Part shown: positions 1-7,127 of the stretch, piece after piece
Position numbering within the stretch: the stretch's first letter is position 1
Layout of the letters: every line of letters starts with the position of its first letter
Origin: a virus
DNA length: 36,628 nucleotides
Direction: 5' to 3' (one strand)
Virus record (IMG/VR): IMGVR_UViG_3300043419_000944
Location: 1 to 36,628 of that record
Made by a program: the position numbers and the translations under genes
Notes under the pieces: generated by a model
The model's database searches: none
Told to the model about the DNA's origin: nothing
What the model saw: the letters and a program-made list of their open reading frames with translations, nothing else

Positions 1-19
1 CATTTGTGAGGTTAATTTT

Positions 20-262
20 TTACATAAATAATTGATGTTTGGAGTGTAGTTTCATAACGTGTTTACAATCAGGTAGATTGTCCTTTCCTTCACACCATCT
101 AATTGCTAAATTGGTTAGTAAAGATGCGTCATCACGAGACATCGAAACCTCACTTTCTTTATTAGATTGGTAGTTTTTCAACATTTCATCCCAAGTATAG
201 TCTTCAACTAATTTTACAACATTTTTAAGTTGTGATTCGGTAATTGCTATTTTCTTTCCCAT
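20..262 (-). CDS. small phage protein with ITESQL-type leader
   Basis: An 80-residue protein starting at ATG (260-262) and ending in TAA. I do not recognise a functional domain. Residues 6-20 (ITESQLKNVVKLVED) form a short amphipathic helix-like segment, resembling the N-terminal leaders of the next two large genes (293-1594 and 2445-4043). The rest is charged, with three Cys/His-bearing positions near the C-terminus but no recognisable metal site. It is the last complete gene of the leftward set; an ATG at positions 1-3 may begin the next gene outside the window. The leader suggests a virion-associated or internal protein, but that is inference. Confidence 0.7.
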   Translation of the reverse strand: MGKKIAITESQLKNVVKLVEDYTWDEMLKNYQSNKESEVSMSRDDASLLTNLAIRWCEGKDNLPDCKHVMKLHSKHQLFM

Positions 263-292
263 TTTAATATGTATTTTTTTTATTATATTATG

Positions 293-1594
293 TTAATCAA
301 CGTTTGTAACCTCATTTGGTTCAAATAATAATTTCTCAAGAACACCATCAGGTTCAACCTCTAAAATTTTAGTAGTTAACTCTTGAAATAGTTCTAAGTA
401 TAATTGTTTGAATATGTCCTCATTCTCAATACAATTCATTGAATTTGGGTTCATATCACCAAGTGGGTATGTTACACTCGCTCTAATTGGGTCAAATAAA
501 TTTCCTCTTTTAGATGCAAATGTTTGTTGAATCGTTCTAACTGAATTTGTTGCGGTGAATATCGCATTTAATTTATAAACATCACCTGTAACATTTCCTA
601 TTACCGTTAAGTCAGAAATAACGTTGAAAGCCTTTTCACCTTTTTGAACTGCTTGTTTATACAATTTATAAATTGGTGTTAATTCAAATTGTGATTTATC
701 ATATGCTCTTTGTTGTGGGTCCCACTTTCCACCTGAATAAACTTGACCAGCATAATTTCTCACCATTTTACCTGGTTCAGGTCTTTGTCCTTTTGGTTTT
801 GCACCGGTTTCTAAAGACATTCTGAAATTAAGAACTTTGTCGATTGCATCTTGAATATCATTATCATCTCTAACTGTGTGATAGTTGAAATATATTTCAG
901 GTCCACAAAACATAGATTCTTTATTTCTATATGGTGATAAAATATTAATGTTTGATGTTGGTTCCGTAAATTGAGATTCTCCTTTTAATTCAGGAATTCC
1001 ACATTTATCCAAATGTGTTATTATACTTTTTTGACCAAAGAACGCATTTATTAATGGGTTTACAAGTGTTCTCTTAGCTTTAGCATCTTTTGCACTTAAC
1101 TCAAGTCTCTCTTTTACTTTAGCTCTTTGTTCCTCATCTTCCTTATTCCAACCGAATTTCTTTTGTCTAGCACCTAATTTATCAATTCTTTTGTCAACCT
1201 TTACTTCAGTATCTACAGGACCTTCGTAACTTGTACCATACTTTGGTGTTCTTGGTGGGAATTTAAATGTATTGATTACATTATCATTTCCATCAATCTC
1301 AACATATCTTGTTTCTCGTTTTCCATTTTCCAAATTAAGGAATGGTACTAATCTGTGTTCTAATGGGCCCGTTCTCACCGTATGAGACTTAATGACACCT
1401 GGTTCTAATTGCTCACCTGTCTTTGAATCAATAGCATTTACAGGAATTCCTCTTATAGAATCCACGTTAAATGTCATTTGTTGAGGTAATTCAGAGGGTG
1501 CCCACATTGCATTGAGGGCCATTTCCGATAACTCATAACTTTGAACTTCTTCAAGTATAAGTTTAGATATAAATTCTTTAGTTAAAAATTCCAT
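293..1594 (-). CDS. conserved phage protein of unknown function, leader-bearing
   Basis: A 433-residue soluble protein with no signal peptide or membrane segment. I do not recognise its family. The N-terminus (FLTKEFISKLILEEV, residues 3-17) followed by ELSE at about residues 21-24 resembles the leader of the lytic protein at 2445-4043. The middle (about 125-185) is highly charged and Lys/Glu-rich, and the C-terminal half looks globular, with mixed strand and helix composition. It sits 30 bases upstream of the 80-residue leader-bearing gene. A packaged internal or structural protein is possible because T4-type internal proteins carry cleavable N-terminal targeting peptides; no enzyme motif was seen. 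Confidence 0.85.
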   Translation of the reverse strand: MEFLTKEFISKLILEEVQSYELSEMALNAMWAPSELPQQMTFNVDSIRGIPVNAIDSKTGEQLEPGVIKSHTVRTGPLEHRLVPFLNLENGKRETRYVEIDGNDNVINTFKFPPRTPKYGTSYEGPVDTEVKVDKRIDKLGARQKKFGWNKEDEEQRAKVKERLELSAKDAKAKRTLVNPLINAFFGQKSIITHLDKCGIPELKGESQFTEPTSNINILSPYRNKESMFCGPEIYFNYHTVRDDNDIQDAIDKVLNFRMSLETGAKPKGQRPEPGKMVRNYAGQVYSGGKWDPQQRAYDKSQFELTPIYKLYKQAVQKGEKAFNVISDLTVIGNVTGDVYKLNAIFTATNSVRTIQQTFASKRGNLFDPIRASVTYPLGDMNPNSMNCIENEDIFKQLYLELFQELTTKILEVEPDGVLEKLLFEPNEVTNVD

Positions 1595-1667
1595 TATGTT
1601 TTGGTTTTATTCTATAAATATACCAAAACGTACTTTAATTCTTTATATTAGTAAAGCTATAGGAACT

Positions 1668-1814
1668 TTATTTCTTTTTCTTGAATAGGTCTGATAGTTT
1701 TTTACCCGGTTTTAGGATTCTTCCGGTTTTTTCATCCATCATAGGGGCTCTGTAGATTTCAAAAGCCGTCCATAGACCTACTACAATCATACCAATTCCA
1801 ATGTAGAAAAACAT
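1668..1814 (-). CDS. 48-residue single-pass membrane protein
   Basis: A short frame of 48 codons plus TAA, found by reading the gap. The protein starts MFFYIGIGMIVVGLWTAF, a hydrophobic stretch of about 18 residues that can span the membrane. A positively charged tail follows and ends in FKKKK. The start lies two bases after the stop of the 90-residue membrane protein upstream (1817-2089), so the two are almost certainly co-transcribed and probably translationally coupled. Orientation is predicted N-out/C-in from the basic tail. Function unknown. It could belong to the lysis or membrane-takeover set but has no holin-like double span. Confidence 0.7.
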   Translation of the reverse strand: MFFYIGIGMIVVGLWTAFEIYRAPMMDEKTGRILKPGKKLSDLFKKKK

Positions 1815-1816
1815 AG

Positions 1817-2089
1817 TTATTCGGTTTCGTGATTAAGATAATTCTCGTATTCGAGTTGAAGGTTTTTGTGTTTTTCGAAGAAAAAGTCTCTGGTTAATTC
1901 GTGTCTACCCAACTCAACAGATTTAATGAAATTCTCATCATAAAGACTGTCTTTTGTGTTGTTGAGGTTATCTATTGTGGTTTTTTGTACTTGAATGGTT
2001 GATATGTCGTTATTCCACATAACCGTCATCCACAATAGGATTAATACTAATAGTACAATAACACCTCTTAATTTAGTTTCTAATTTCAT
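1817..2089 (-). CDS. membrane-anchored coiled-coil protein (paralogue of 13833-14198)
   Basis: 90 residues. Residues 8-25 are a strong membrane span (VIVLLVLILLWMTVMW). After it come a TKDSLYDEN segment and an acidic, helical C-terminus with RHELTRDFF and ending in LNHETE. The same order (N-terminal anchor, DSL, R-[HY]-E and a final H-x-E) recurs in the 121-residue protein at 13833-14198, so the two look like distant paralogues. Such N-anchored helical proteins can act as periplasmic spanin-like or scaffold factors, but no lipobox or partner gene was found. It is preceded by 2092-2382, with two bases between them. Confidence 0.8.
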   Translation of the reverse strand: MKLETKLRGVIVLLVLILLWMTVMWNNDISTIQVQKTTIDNLNNTKDSLYDENFIKSVELGRHELTRDFFFEKHKNLQLEYENYLNHETE

Positions 2090-2091
2090 AG

Positions 2092-2382
2092 TTATTTAAT
2101 TTTCCAAAATTGCCACCATTTTTTCTCTTTAGGTGGTAAACATTGTGAGAATGGGTTATCACCGAATGACACCTTACCATAGTATTTTGAGGTCAACATA
2201 TTTAAAAAAACCTCGTGGTACTTTTCAGGTATCGTACTGAAGTCCGCGGTTATTTTAACATCCAACGTTATGTCTTCAGTATTGTCTGTCAGAAGTATTG
2301 TGTTTCTTAATTCGACAGGTTTTGACGTGGTCACACCAATGTGGTCACCTTGTCCTATGTGTCTTAAATCGAAATTGTTCAT
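2092..2382 (-). CDS. conserved hypothetical protein with aromatic C-terminal tail
   Basis: 96 residues, family not recognised. The body alternates short strands and turns (ITLDVKITADFS near residue 40). The last residues, KEKKWWQFWKIK, form a cationic, Trp-rich amphipathic tail likely to touch membrane or nucleic acid. It is the first gene of a three-gene leftward run with 1817-2089 and 1668-1814. A near-perfect bacteroidotal promoter (2387-2416) ends four bases before the ATG, which could give a very short or leaderless 5' end. Function unknown. Confidence 0.75.
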   Translation of the reverse strand: MNNFDLRHIGQGDHIGVTTSKPVELRNTILLTDNTEDITLDVKITADFSTIPEKYHEVFLNMLTSKYYGKVSFGDNPFSQCLPPKEKKWWQFWKIK

Positions 2383-2386
2383 AAGT

Positions 2387-2416
2387 CAAATATAAGAATA
2401 TATTTGATAAATCCAA
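2387..2416 (-). promoter_or_regulatory. Bacteroidota-type promoter, TTG-N19-TATATTTG
   Basis: On the minus strand TATATTTG lies at 2387-2394 and TTG at 2414-2416, separated by 19 bases. This fits the established consensus for the Bacteroidota housekeeping sigma factor (TTG about 17-23 bases upstream of TAnnTTTG). It points into the 2382-to-1668 gene run. Only four bases separate the -7 box from the ATG, so the transcript may be almost leaderless. Confidence 0.6.
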
Positions 2417-2444
2417 AACAATATTGAAAAAAATTAAAAAATGA

Positions 2445-4043
2445 TTAAGCCATACTGCTAACAATCTTCTCAATCTTTCTACCTCCTTGGGCAATTAGAC
2501 TGTTAGATGCCTTATTGGAAGAACTCCAATTCTTTCTTGTTTCAACTGCAATATTTAAAAGTTCTTTAGGGTCGGTAATTCCTGAAGCCACTTTTTCATT
2601 CATAACTCTTGCGAATCTTTGGAACCAACCTGGTCCATTCCAAACAGCGTATACGAAATTAAACGTAAGTCCTGGGTCACTCATAACTATTGCTCTTGCA
2701 GGTTCAGACATATAACTTCCCATATATCTTTGGAATAATGGTTTCATCATTTTAGGAACCAACTCTCTAAGTTTTGATTCTAAAGGACCACCCATATATC
2801 CATATTTCCAATTAGTTCTTGCACCCGCTTCATCAATTAGTCTCCAAAACTCTCTAGCGTCAGGACCTTGTGTTTCCCAACCACCCGTTTTTCTATCCAT
2901 ACCCATCATAGTCTCACCCGATGCTCCGTATCTTGAATCTTTGATTCTACCGTCAGCTAACATATCAGGGTGATAATAACCACCCTCCAAATTATCGATT
3001 ACGATGTTAGCCATTTTTTCAAAATCAGTTGCTGCAACACCTTTTAAGTCAACTGCACCTTTCAATCCTTTCATAGATGCATTACTTAATTTTGCAATAT
3101 CTTCTTTTGTAATATTTTTAAGTTTAAGAAGTTCAATCATTTTAAGTAACATCTCCCTCGAAGCTTTAACCATATTCAATGAACTTCCACCACCCGCCGC
3201 CGCTTTTGAGCCACCGGTTGCCTTTGTTAATCCATTTACATAGTCTGCTAAGTTACCACTTGATAGACCTACGTGAACGTGAGATGGCATACCTGGCAAT
3301 GTCATAATCTTACCAATAACATCACCCTCTTTTACTTGGTCTCCTTTTTTTACATTACTTTCAATGTGTGTGTAGAAAACATCTGGTTTACCGTCAGAAC
3401 TTTGTACTTTTACTTGGTCACCATATATTTTTTTAACACCATCCTTTTTAAGTCCACCACTACCTTTAACGAATCCCGTAACCGTTCCATTTGAAATAGA
3501 ATAAACGTCAGTACCTGCAGGTGCTGCAACGTCCCAAGCGTTATGACTTGGCCATCCTTCAGCACTATGAGTACCTTGACCGGGATAACCAATCAATGAA
3601 CCACCACCCGCACTTGTTAAGTTTACTGCTTCGTTTACTGTTTTACCTGATTGAGTATTGGTGCTACCTGATGTTACATAATCATTTGTAAACTTTTGAA
3701 CTGCTGCTGCAGTTTCAGGACCAAATAAACCATCAATACCATAATTTGGTAATTCGTATCCTAATAATTTTAAACCGATTTGCATCGATTCAACTTCATT
3801 TTTAAATGATATTGAACCTTTTTCTTGTTGAGTAATTCCTTCGCCGGCTGCCGCCTTCTCTAATGTTTCATAGAAGTTAGCCAGGTCATCCTTCACAGTG
3901 TCTGCTTTCTTTGGGTCAGCGTTGTTTTGAGTTGTACCTGTAGTTGAAGCTACTTCCATTACCTTACCCAATAAATCTTCCGATAGTACTCCGTAAGTTA
4001 ATGTATGTATTCTTGTAATCTCCTCAAGTAATGTTCTTTTCAT
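2445..4043 (-). CDS. multidomain peptidoglycan hydrolase: PG-binding, M23 and lysozyme-like
   Basis: The longest frame opens at TTG (4059-4061), but ATG at 4041-4043 is preferred because it gives the leader MKRTLLEEITRIHTLTYG (532 residues). Numbering below is from that TTG. A peptidoglycan_binding_1-like repeat lies at about 92-127 (GIDGLFGPETAAAVQKF). An M23/LytM metallopeptidase domain at about 165-275 shows the zinc ligands of HxxxD (H173, D177) and HxH (H261/H263), plus H232. After a Gly/Ala linker, residues 345-500 resemble a GH108-type lysozyme-like domain: EGGY with candidate acid E359, then YGASGETMMGMD and WNGPGWFQRFA. It probably cleaves both stem peptides and glycan. The N-terminal leader and lack of a signal peptide suggest a virion-borne entry enzyme rather than a cytosolic endolysin, but either role fits. 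Confidence 0.88.
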   Translation of the reverse strand: MKRTLLEEITRIHTLTYGVLSEDLLGKVMEVASTTGTTQNNADPKKADTVKDDLANFYETLEKAAAGEGITQQEKGSISFKNEVESMQIGLKLLGYELPNYGIDGLFGPETAAAVQKFTNDYVTSGSTNTQSGKTVNEAVNLTSAGGGSLIGYPGQGTHSAEGWPSHNAWDVAAPAGTDVYSISNGTVTGFVKGSGGLKKDGVKKIYGDQVKVQSSDGKPDVFYTHIESNVKKGDQVKEGDVIGKIMTLPGMPSHVHVGLSSGNLADYVNGLTKATGGSKAAAGGGSSLNMVKASREMLLKMIELLKLKNITKEDIAKLSNASMKGLKGAVDLKGVAATDFEKMANIVIDNLEGGYYHPDMLADGRIKDSRYGASGETMMGMDRKTGGWETQGPDAREFWRLIDEAGARTNWKYGYMGGPLESKLRELVPKMMKPLFQRYMGSYMSEPARAIVMSDPGLTFNFVYAVWNGPGWFQRFARVMNEKVASGITDPKELLNIAVETRKNWSSSNKASNSLIAQGGRKIEKIVSSMA

Positions 4044-4070
4044 AATAATATAAATATGCAAACATTACAA

Positions 4071-4274
4071 TTAATACCCATAATGAGAATCCATATTTCT
4101 CTTATGTTGTTGTTTAGGTTTTTCAGGTTTCTCGATATTCCAATCTAAGAAATCTTCACCTTTATAATCAGGGTGATTCTTTTGCATATAATCAATACCT
4201 CTCACCCAAAAAAATGAGATGATTGCTGCCAATCCAAAACTGCAACCAATTCCAATTAAATAACTTTCCATCAT
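4071..4274 (-). CDS. small membrane protein
   Basis: 67 residues. Residues 4-24 (SYLIGIGCSFGLAAIISFFW) form one membrane span, followed by a hydrophilic tail rich in Lys, Asp and Pro. The first of two adjacent ATGs is chosen because its ATGA overlaps the TGA stop of the HAD gene upstream (4271-4274), a typical coupling arrangement. No known family recognised; orientation is probably N-out, C-in. It lies directly upstream of the cell-wall hydrolase, which leaves a membrane or lysis-related role possible but unproven. Confidence 0.75.
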   Translation of the reverse strand: MMESYLIGIGCSFGLAAIISFFWVRGIDYMQKNHPDYKGEDFLDWNIEKPEKPKQQHKRNMDSHYGY

Positions 4275-4867
4275 TTGTTTTCTGTTAAGTAGTTTAAAAT
4301 TTTCTCTTTAATACCTGATTGCTTAATACCTTCCATACGTTTAGGTGTTAGTACAAAATTACTTAATCCCCAATCCATTTCCATATCCCCCCACGATTCG
4401 TGAACTTGTGGAATACCCATATTTAAATCATCAACGGCAACCCAATGAGTAATCTCAGGATGGTCGTGTAGATATTGAGTAATTTCGATTGAACGTTCCT
4501 GTTCTAACATCCATCTTGGTGACCACGCAAATGTGTGTTCATTATAACAAGTACAATTAGATACACTCTTGGTAAATCCTATTGGTTTTTTTATGATTCC
4601 TTGTGATTCATAGTACTCTCCCATTTCTTTAACATCAGCCCATTTCTTCCAATCGGATGAGACAACAATTTCCGCACCCGTTTCTTCAAGTATTTCGTTT
4701 AATACCTCAATAGCTTTCTTGTTAAAATTATCAAATCTCACATCAACGGGTAAAGATGATACCGATTGACTCAACTTACGTTTTACCTTAAGTTGTTTTT
4801 TAACCCTACCTCCCCACTCGGTTGCCAAACATATAACACCGTCGTGGTCTAAAAAAATAACTTTCAT
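4271..4867 (-). CDS. HAD-superfamily phosphatase-like protein
   Basis: 198 residues. Motif I is FLDHDGVI, with nucleophile D7 and acid/base D9. Motif II is VVSSDW with a Ser at 70/71, and a late AVDD (146-147) fits motif IV. The overall pattern (DxDGV, 'ILEETGAEIVVSSDW', long C-terminal extension) matches the small HAD domains found in RNA-repair and polynucleotide-kinase contexts (HAD_SAK_2-like). A 5'/3' nucleic-acid-end or nucleotide phosphatase is therefore a sensible guess, though no kinase or ligase partner lies nearby. The gene has its own TATATTTG box at 4887-4894 and is coupled to the small membrane gene downstream. Confidence 0.8.
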   Translation of the reverse strand: MKVIFLDHDGVICLATEWGGRVKKQLKVKRKLSQSVSSLPVDVRFDNFNKKAIEVLNEILEETGAEIVVSSDWKKWADVKEMGEYYESQGIIKKPIGFTKSVSNCTCYNEHTFAWSPRWMLEQERSIEITQYLHDHPEITHWVAVDDLNMGIPQVHESWGDMEMDWGLSNFVLTPKRMEGIKQSGIKEKILNYLTENK

Positions 4868-4886
4868 AGTATTTTAATTAATAATT

Positions 4887-4894
4887 CAAATATA
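4887..4894 (-). promoter_or_regulatory. TATATTTG -7 box upstream of HAD gene
   Basis: The minus strand reads TATATTTG here, 19 bases before the ATG of the HAD gene. No clear TTG lies at the expected upstream distance (T-rich sequence instead). The call rests on match to the Bacteroidota -7 element and its recurrence before other gene starts in this window. Confidence 0.45.
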
Positions 4895-4921
4895 CTAATA
4901 ATTTCTAAAAAAAAGAAACTG

Positions 4922-5338
4922 TTAATCAATATGTTCGGGTTGCGGTGTCCATTTACCTTCAGATATAATAGCTGGTGAGTTATTTCTATCAATCATAACC
5001 CACTCCGCTTCAACGATTCCCCAAGGTTCAAACTGTTCCATAACGTCTTGTAATGTGAAACATTTACAACTGTAAATGTCAAATTGAGCCATTGCCGGTT
5101 GGTGGTGGTCCCAAATGTGTATTGATGAATGTGATGTTGCTAAAGTTACTGTACCTGTTAAACCTTCATTACCAGGATAATCTACATAAACACTTGTTGG
5201 TCCCCCAACAACCTCCATCTTAACTTTGTGAACTAAGTCAACAAACCATTTATTTAAAACTTCTACCTCTTTAGGGGGATTCTTAATCCAAATCTTCATT
5301 AAAAGATGTTGGTGGTAGGGTTCAAACTTTTCAATCAT
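4922..5338 (-). CDS. speD: S-adenosylmethionine decarboxylase-like protein (SpeD/SpeH type)
   Basis: 138 residues, close to the length of prokaryotic class 1B AdoMet decarboxylase proenzymes. The self-cleavage and active-site segment is recognisable: LATSHSSIHIWDHH (S69 as pyruvoyl-forming serine, H74 as the processing histidine), then AQFDIYSC with C91 as the expected catalytic cysteine. The residue before S69 is Thr rather than the usual Glu, and the H74-C91 gap is two residues longer than in the Thermotoga enzyme. The family makes decarboxylated AdoMet for spermidine synthesis. speD occurs in some cyanophages, so a phage copy is not unprecedented. No spermidine synthase is in the window. 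Confidence 0.8.
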   Translation of the reverse strand: MIEKFEPYHQHLLMKIWIKNPPKEVEVLNKWFVDLVHKVKMEVVGGPTSVYVDYPGNEGLTGTVTLATSHSSIHIWDHHQPAMAQFDIYSCKCFTLQDVMEQFEPWGIVEAEWVMIDRNNSPAIISEGKWTPQPEHID

Positions 5339-5381
5339 ATATGTCTTTTTACATTACATATATATAACGAAATTTGTATTT

Positions 5382-6059
5382 TTATAAGAATTTTTTAAAA
5401 TTTCTAATAAATTCTTTTTCGTATTTTTTTAGTTCTTTGGTGTCCAATCCATTATATAAACCGGTTGACATAAATGCATTAATCTCATCATCAATAATTT
5501 TCTTGTCATCCACATATCCCATCTTCGTTAATTTCTTTTTTAACTTTTCGTAATGTGATGGTTTTATCTTATTGATAAGTTTTTCAACTTCCTTCTTATA
5601 TTCTTTATTAGTGTAATATAATCCGTGTGCGATTTCGTGGTCCAAAGTTTTCAGGTCTTTACTACTAGCACCAATTAGATACCAATTACATCTTGTCCCA
5701 CTATTCTTTTCCATCGAGTCATTCGCACAATAAAAATAAATGTCGTTCATAATATGGTCGTATTCGGTTTCTTTATAAAAAGTGTCTATTCCCTTTTCCA
5801 CCACATTACTTGGGATGTTATAACCTGACCAATCTTCAGGATATGTGAACACCCTCTTCTTCCAAGCACTTTTATAAAATCTCATATACTCCATCCAACT
5901 GAATTTTTTACCTCTAAACTCTTTGTATGGAGATTCATAAAATTCTTGATAACGGCAAAATAACATTGCTCTGTCATAGTCGTCATCGACTAATACGCAA
6001 TAAATTTTTGGTTTAATTTCTTTAACTTTCCCTTTAACTAAAGGATGTTTAATCTTCAT
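5382..6059 (-). CDS. HExxH zinc-metalloprotease-like phage protein
   Basis: 225 residues, cytosolic (no signal or membrane segment). The HEIAH motif (141-145) inside LDHEIAHGLYYTN is a zincin signature. DDEINAFMSTGL follows, in which E192 is the likely third zinc ligand, as in gluzincin-like arrangements. The N-terminal half contains no recognised domain. The family seems to be a phage hypothetical with peptidase active-site geometry; its substrate is unknown. It overlaps the gene upstream by one base (TAATG at 6059), so it is translationally coupled to the possible nuclease 6059-6478. Confidence 0.75.
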   Translation of the reverse strand: MKIKHPLVKGKVKEIKPKIYCVLVDDDYDRAMLFCRYQEFYESPYKEFRGKKFSWMEYMRFYKSAWKKRVFTYPEDWSGYNIPSNVVEKGIDTFYKETEYDHIMNDIYFYCANDSMEKNSGTRCNWYLIGASSKDLKTLDHEIAHGLYYTNKEYKKEVEKLINKIKPSHYEKLKKKLTKMGYVDDKKIIDDEINAFMSTGLYNGLDTKELKKYEKEFIRNFKKFL

Positions 6060-6478
6060 TATATAAGTAAATTTGTAATGTCGTTACCGTCCTTATATAT
6101 GTCAAGATACCCCACGACTTTGGGTATCTTATTAGTATTCTCAAATTCAGTTGTTTTTGGCATCATACCAATAACCCATTCAGGTTCTTCAATCTTTTTT
6201 AGATTAAATGAAAAAATACCTTGTGGTGTTGAGTTAATATAATATACAGACCCCTTTTGAATAAGAGAATCCCATTTTATTTTTTCTATCAATAAATCAG
6301 AATAATCCGCTCGTCTACACTTTAACTCATAGACTTTTTTTCTAAGAGTACTAAATGCATCCGTCGGATTATACTGGTCAGTCTTTTCCAAATCAGGAAT
6401 CAACTTAGTTTTAAGAAGATTAAAAAGTTTTTCTTCGTTTAAATTGATAAGAAGTCTTTTCTTTTCAATCGATAACAT
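6059..6478 (-). CDS. possible PD-(D/E)XK nuclease-like phage protein
   Basis: 139 residues. The segment NPTDAFSTLRKKVYELKCRR has D40 followed by E51-x-K53 on what should be the next strand, the spacing of a PD-(D/E)XK nuclease core. DYSDLLIEKIKWDSL follows as a helix with conserved-looking acidic and basic residues. The second half (YYINSTPQGIFSFNL, MPKTTEF) looks like a beta-sheet continuation. This is a fold-level inference from motif spacing; I see no substrate clue. The gene is coupled at both ends by TAATG-type one-base overlaps with 5382-6059 and 6478-6759. Confidence 0.65.
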   Translation of the reverse strand: MLSIEKKRLLINLNEEKLFNLLKTKLIPDLEKTDQYNPTDAFSTLRKKVYELKCRRADYSDLLIEKIKWDSLIQKGSVYYINSTPQGIFSFNLKKIEEPEWVIGMMPKTTEFENTNKIPKVVGYLDIYKDGNDITNLLI

Positions 6479-6759
6479 TAACGCAAGTATTTGAATCTAT
6501 CTGCCAAGTTATTAATAAATTGTTCTTCAGTAACTGTAAGAAGGTCTCTACACTTAGCTAACTTATCAAGACTATCCCAAAAACGTTGGTCGTTAATGTT
6601 TGGTCTGCGAACACCCGTACCTTTTTGTTTACTCGATTGGGGTGGTTCAATGTGTCCATCCTCTTCTAAGATTTCTACTAATCTTGTAAGTTCTCTTTTA
6701 CTACAAGAGTCAACAAATTCACTCGGGTCGATGTCAATTTCGGTTGTAAATTCTGGCAT
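6478..6759 (-). CDS. conserved hypothetical phage protein
   Basis: 93 residues, acidic N-terminus (TTEIDIDPSEFVDSCSKREL), then a helical segment RLVEILEEDG, a basic linker KQKGTGVRRP and a helical C-terminus. No known domain was recognised. The layout of two helical halves with a flexible basic linker could fit a small nucleic-acid or protein adaptor, but nothing supports a specific role. It is first in the coupled set 6759 to 5382, sharing one base with the possible nuclease gene. Confidence 0.7.
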   Translation of the reverse strand: MPEFTTEIDIDPSEFVDSCSKRELTRLVEILEEDGHIEPPQSSKQKGTGVRRPNINDQRFWDSLDKLAKCRDLLTVTEEQFINNLADRFKYLR

Positions 6760-6763
6760 ACTA

Positions 6764-6955
6764 TTATTTTTTAGTTTCTATCAAAATGGATTTTAATGAA
6801 TCCGCTTTCTTTAAATCCACTTCTTTAACAATGTTAACATTTTTCTCAGCTCTTAATTTGGCTAATTCTTTTTGTTGGAAGAAACAGATAATCAACAAAG
6901 CGATTGCACCACCCATTGTGATATTCTTTTGATTATTTTTAATAAATTCTATCAT
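6764..6955 (-). CDS. small single-pass membrane protein
   Basis: 63 residues from ATG at 6953-6955; a longer frame would need a TTG start at 6980-6982 and run into the upstream coding frame. Residues about 14-27 (MGGAIALLIICFF) span the membrane, followed by a helical Lys/Glu-rich tail with ADSLKSIL. The anchor plus DSL-containing helical tail recalls the proteins at 1817-2089 and 13833-14198, but the similarity is too short to claim homology. Four bases separate it from 6478-6759. Function unknown. Confidence 0.7.
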   Translation of the reverse strand: MIEFIKNNQKNITMGGAIALLIICFFQQKELAKLRAEKNVNIVKEVDLKKADSLKSILIETKK

Positions 6956-6965
6956 ACTATTTGTT

Positions 6966-7127
6966 TTATAACTCTTCAACAATTCCCAATATCTCCGCCA
7001 ATCCTAATAGGATTGCAGTGTTACCAAATTGCTCGTTAAATAAAAACCAACAAGCGGTTAATCTTAACGCACTCTTAAATAAACTTATCCAAAAATGTGA
7101 ATTACTTTTTGATTCTTTTGGCTGCAT
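6966..7127 (-). CDS. 53-residue hydrophobic protein ending AEILGIVEEL
   Basis: Found by reading the gap: ATG at 7125-7127, 53 codons, TAA at 6966-6968. The protein has a Trp/Phe-rich middle (WISLFKSALRLTACWFLF) that could bury in a membrane or protein interface, and ends in GLAEILGIVEEL. It overlaps the 3' end of 7102-7368 by 26 bases in another frame, and its stop lies 10 bases before the next start at 6955, as expected for a real gene in a packed operon. The AE-LGI-EEL ending is, to my memory, common in small T4-like phage proteins. Function unknown. Confidence 0.7.
   Translation of the reverse strand: MQPKESKSNSHFWISLFKSALRLTACWFLFNEQFGNTAILLGLAEILGIVEEL

Noticed and set aside
1-3. ATG at the left edge as a further leftward gene
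   Set aside because: Only three bases are visible, so nothing can be supported, although position after 20-262 would fit.
1613-1620. TATAAATA T4-like late promoter
   Set aside because: Matches occur on the plus strand here and at 4049-4056, pointing away from the nearest gene starts, and on the minus strand at 17648-17655; in sequence this AT-rich such octamers are expected by chance.
3410-3592. Short leftward frame inside the wall-hydrolase gene
   Set aside because: Its codons belong to another frame of a clearly coding M23/lysozyme protein; no operon position or protein-like signal.
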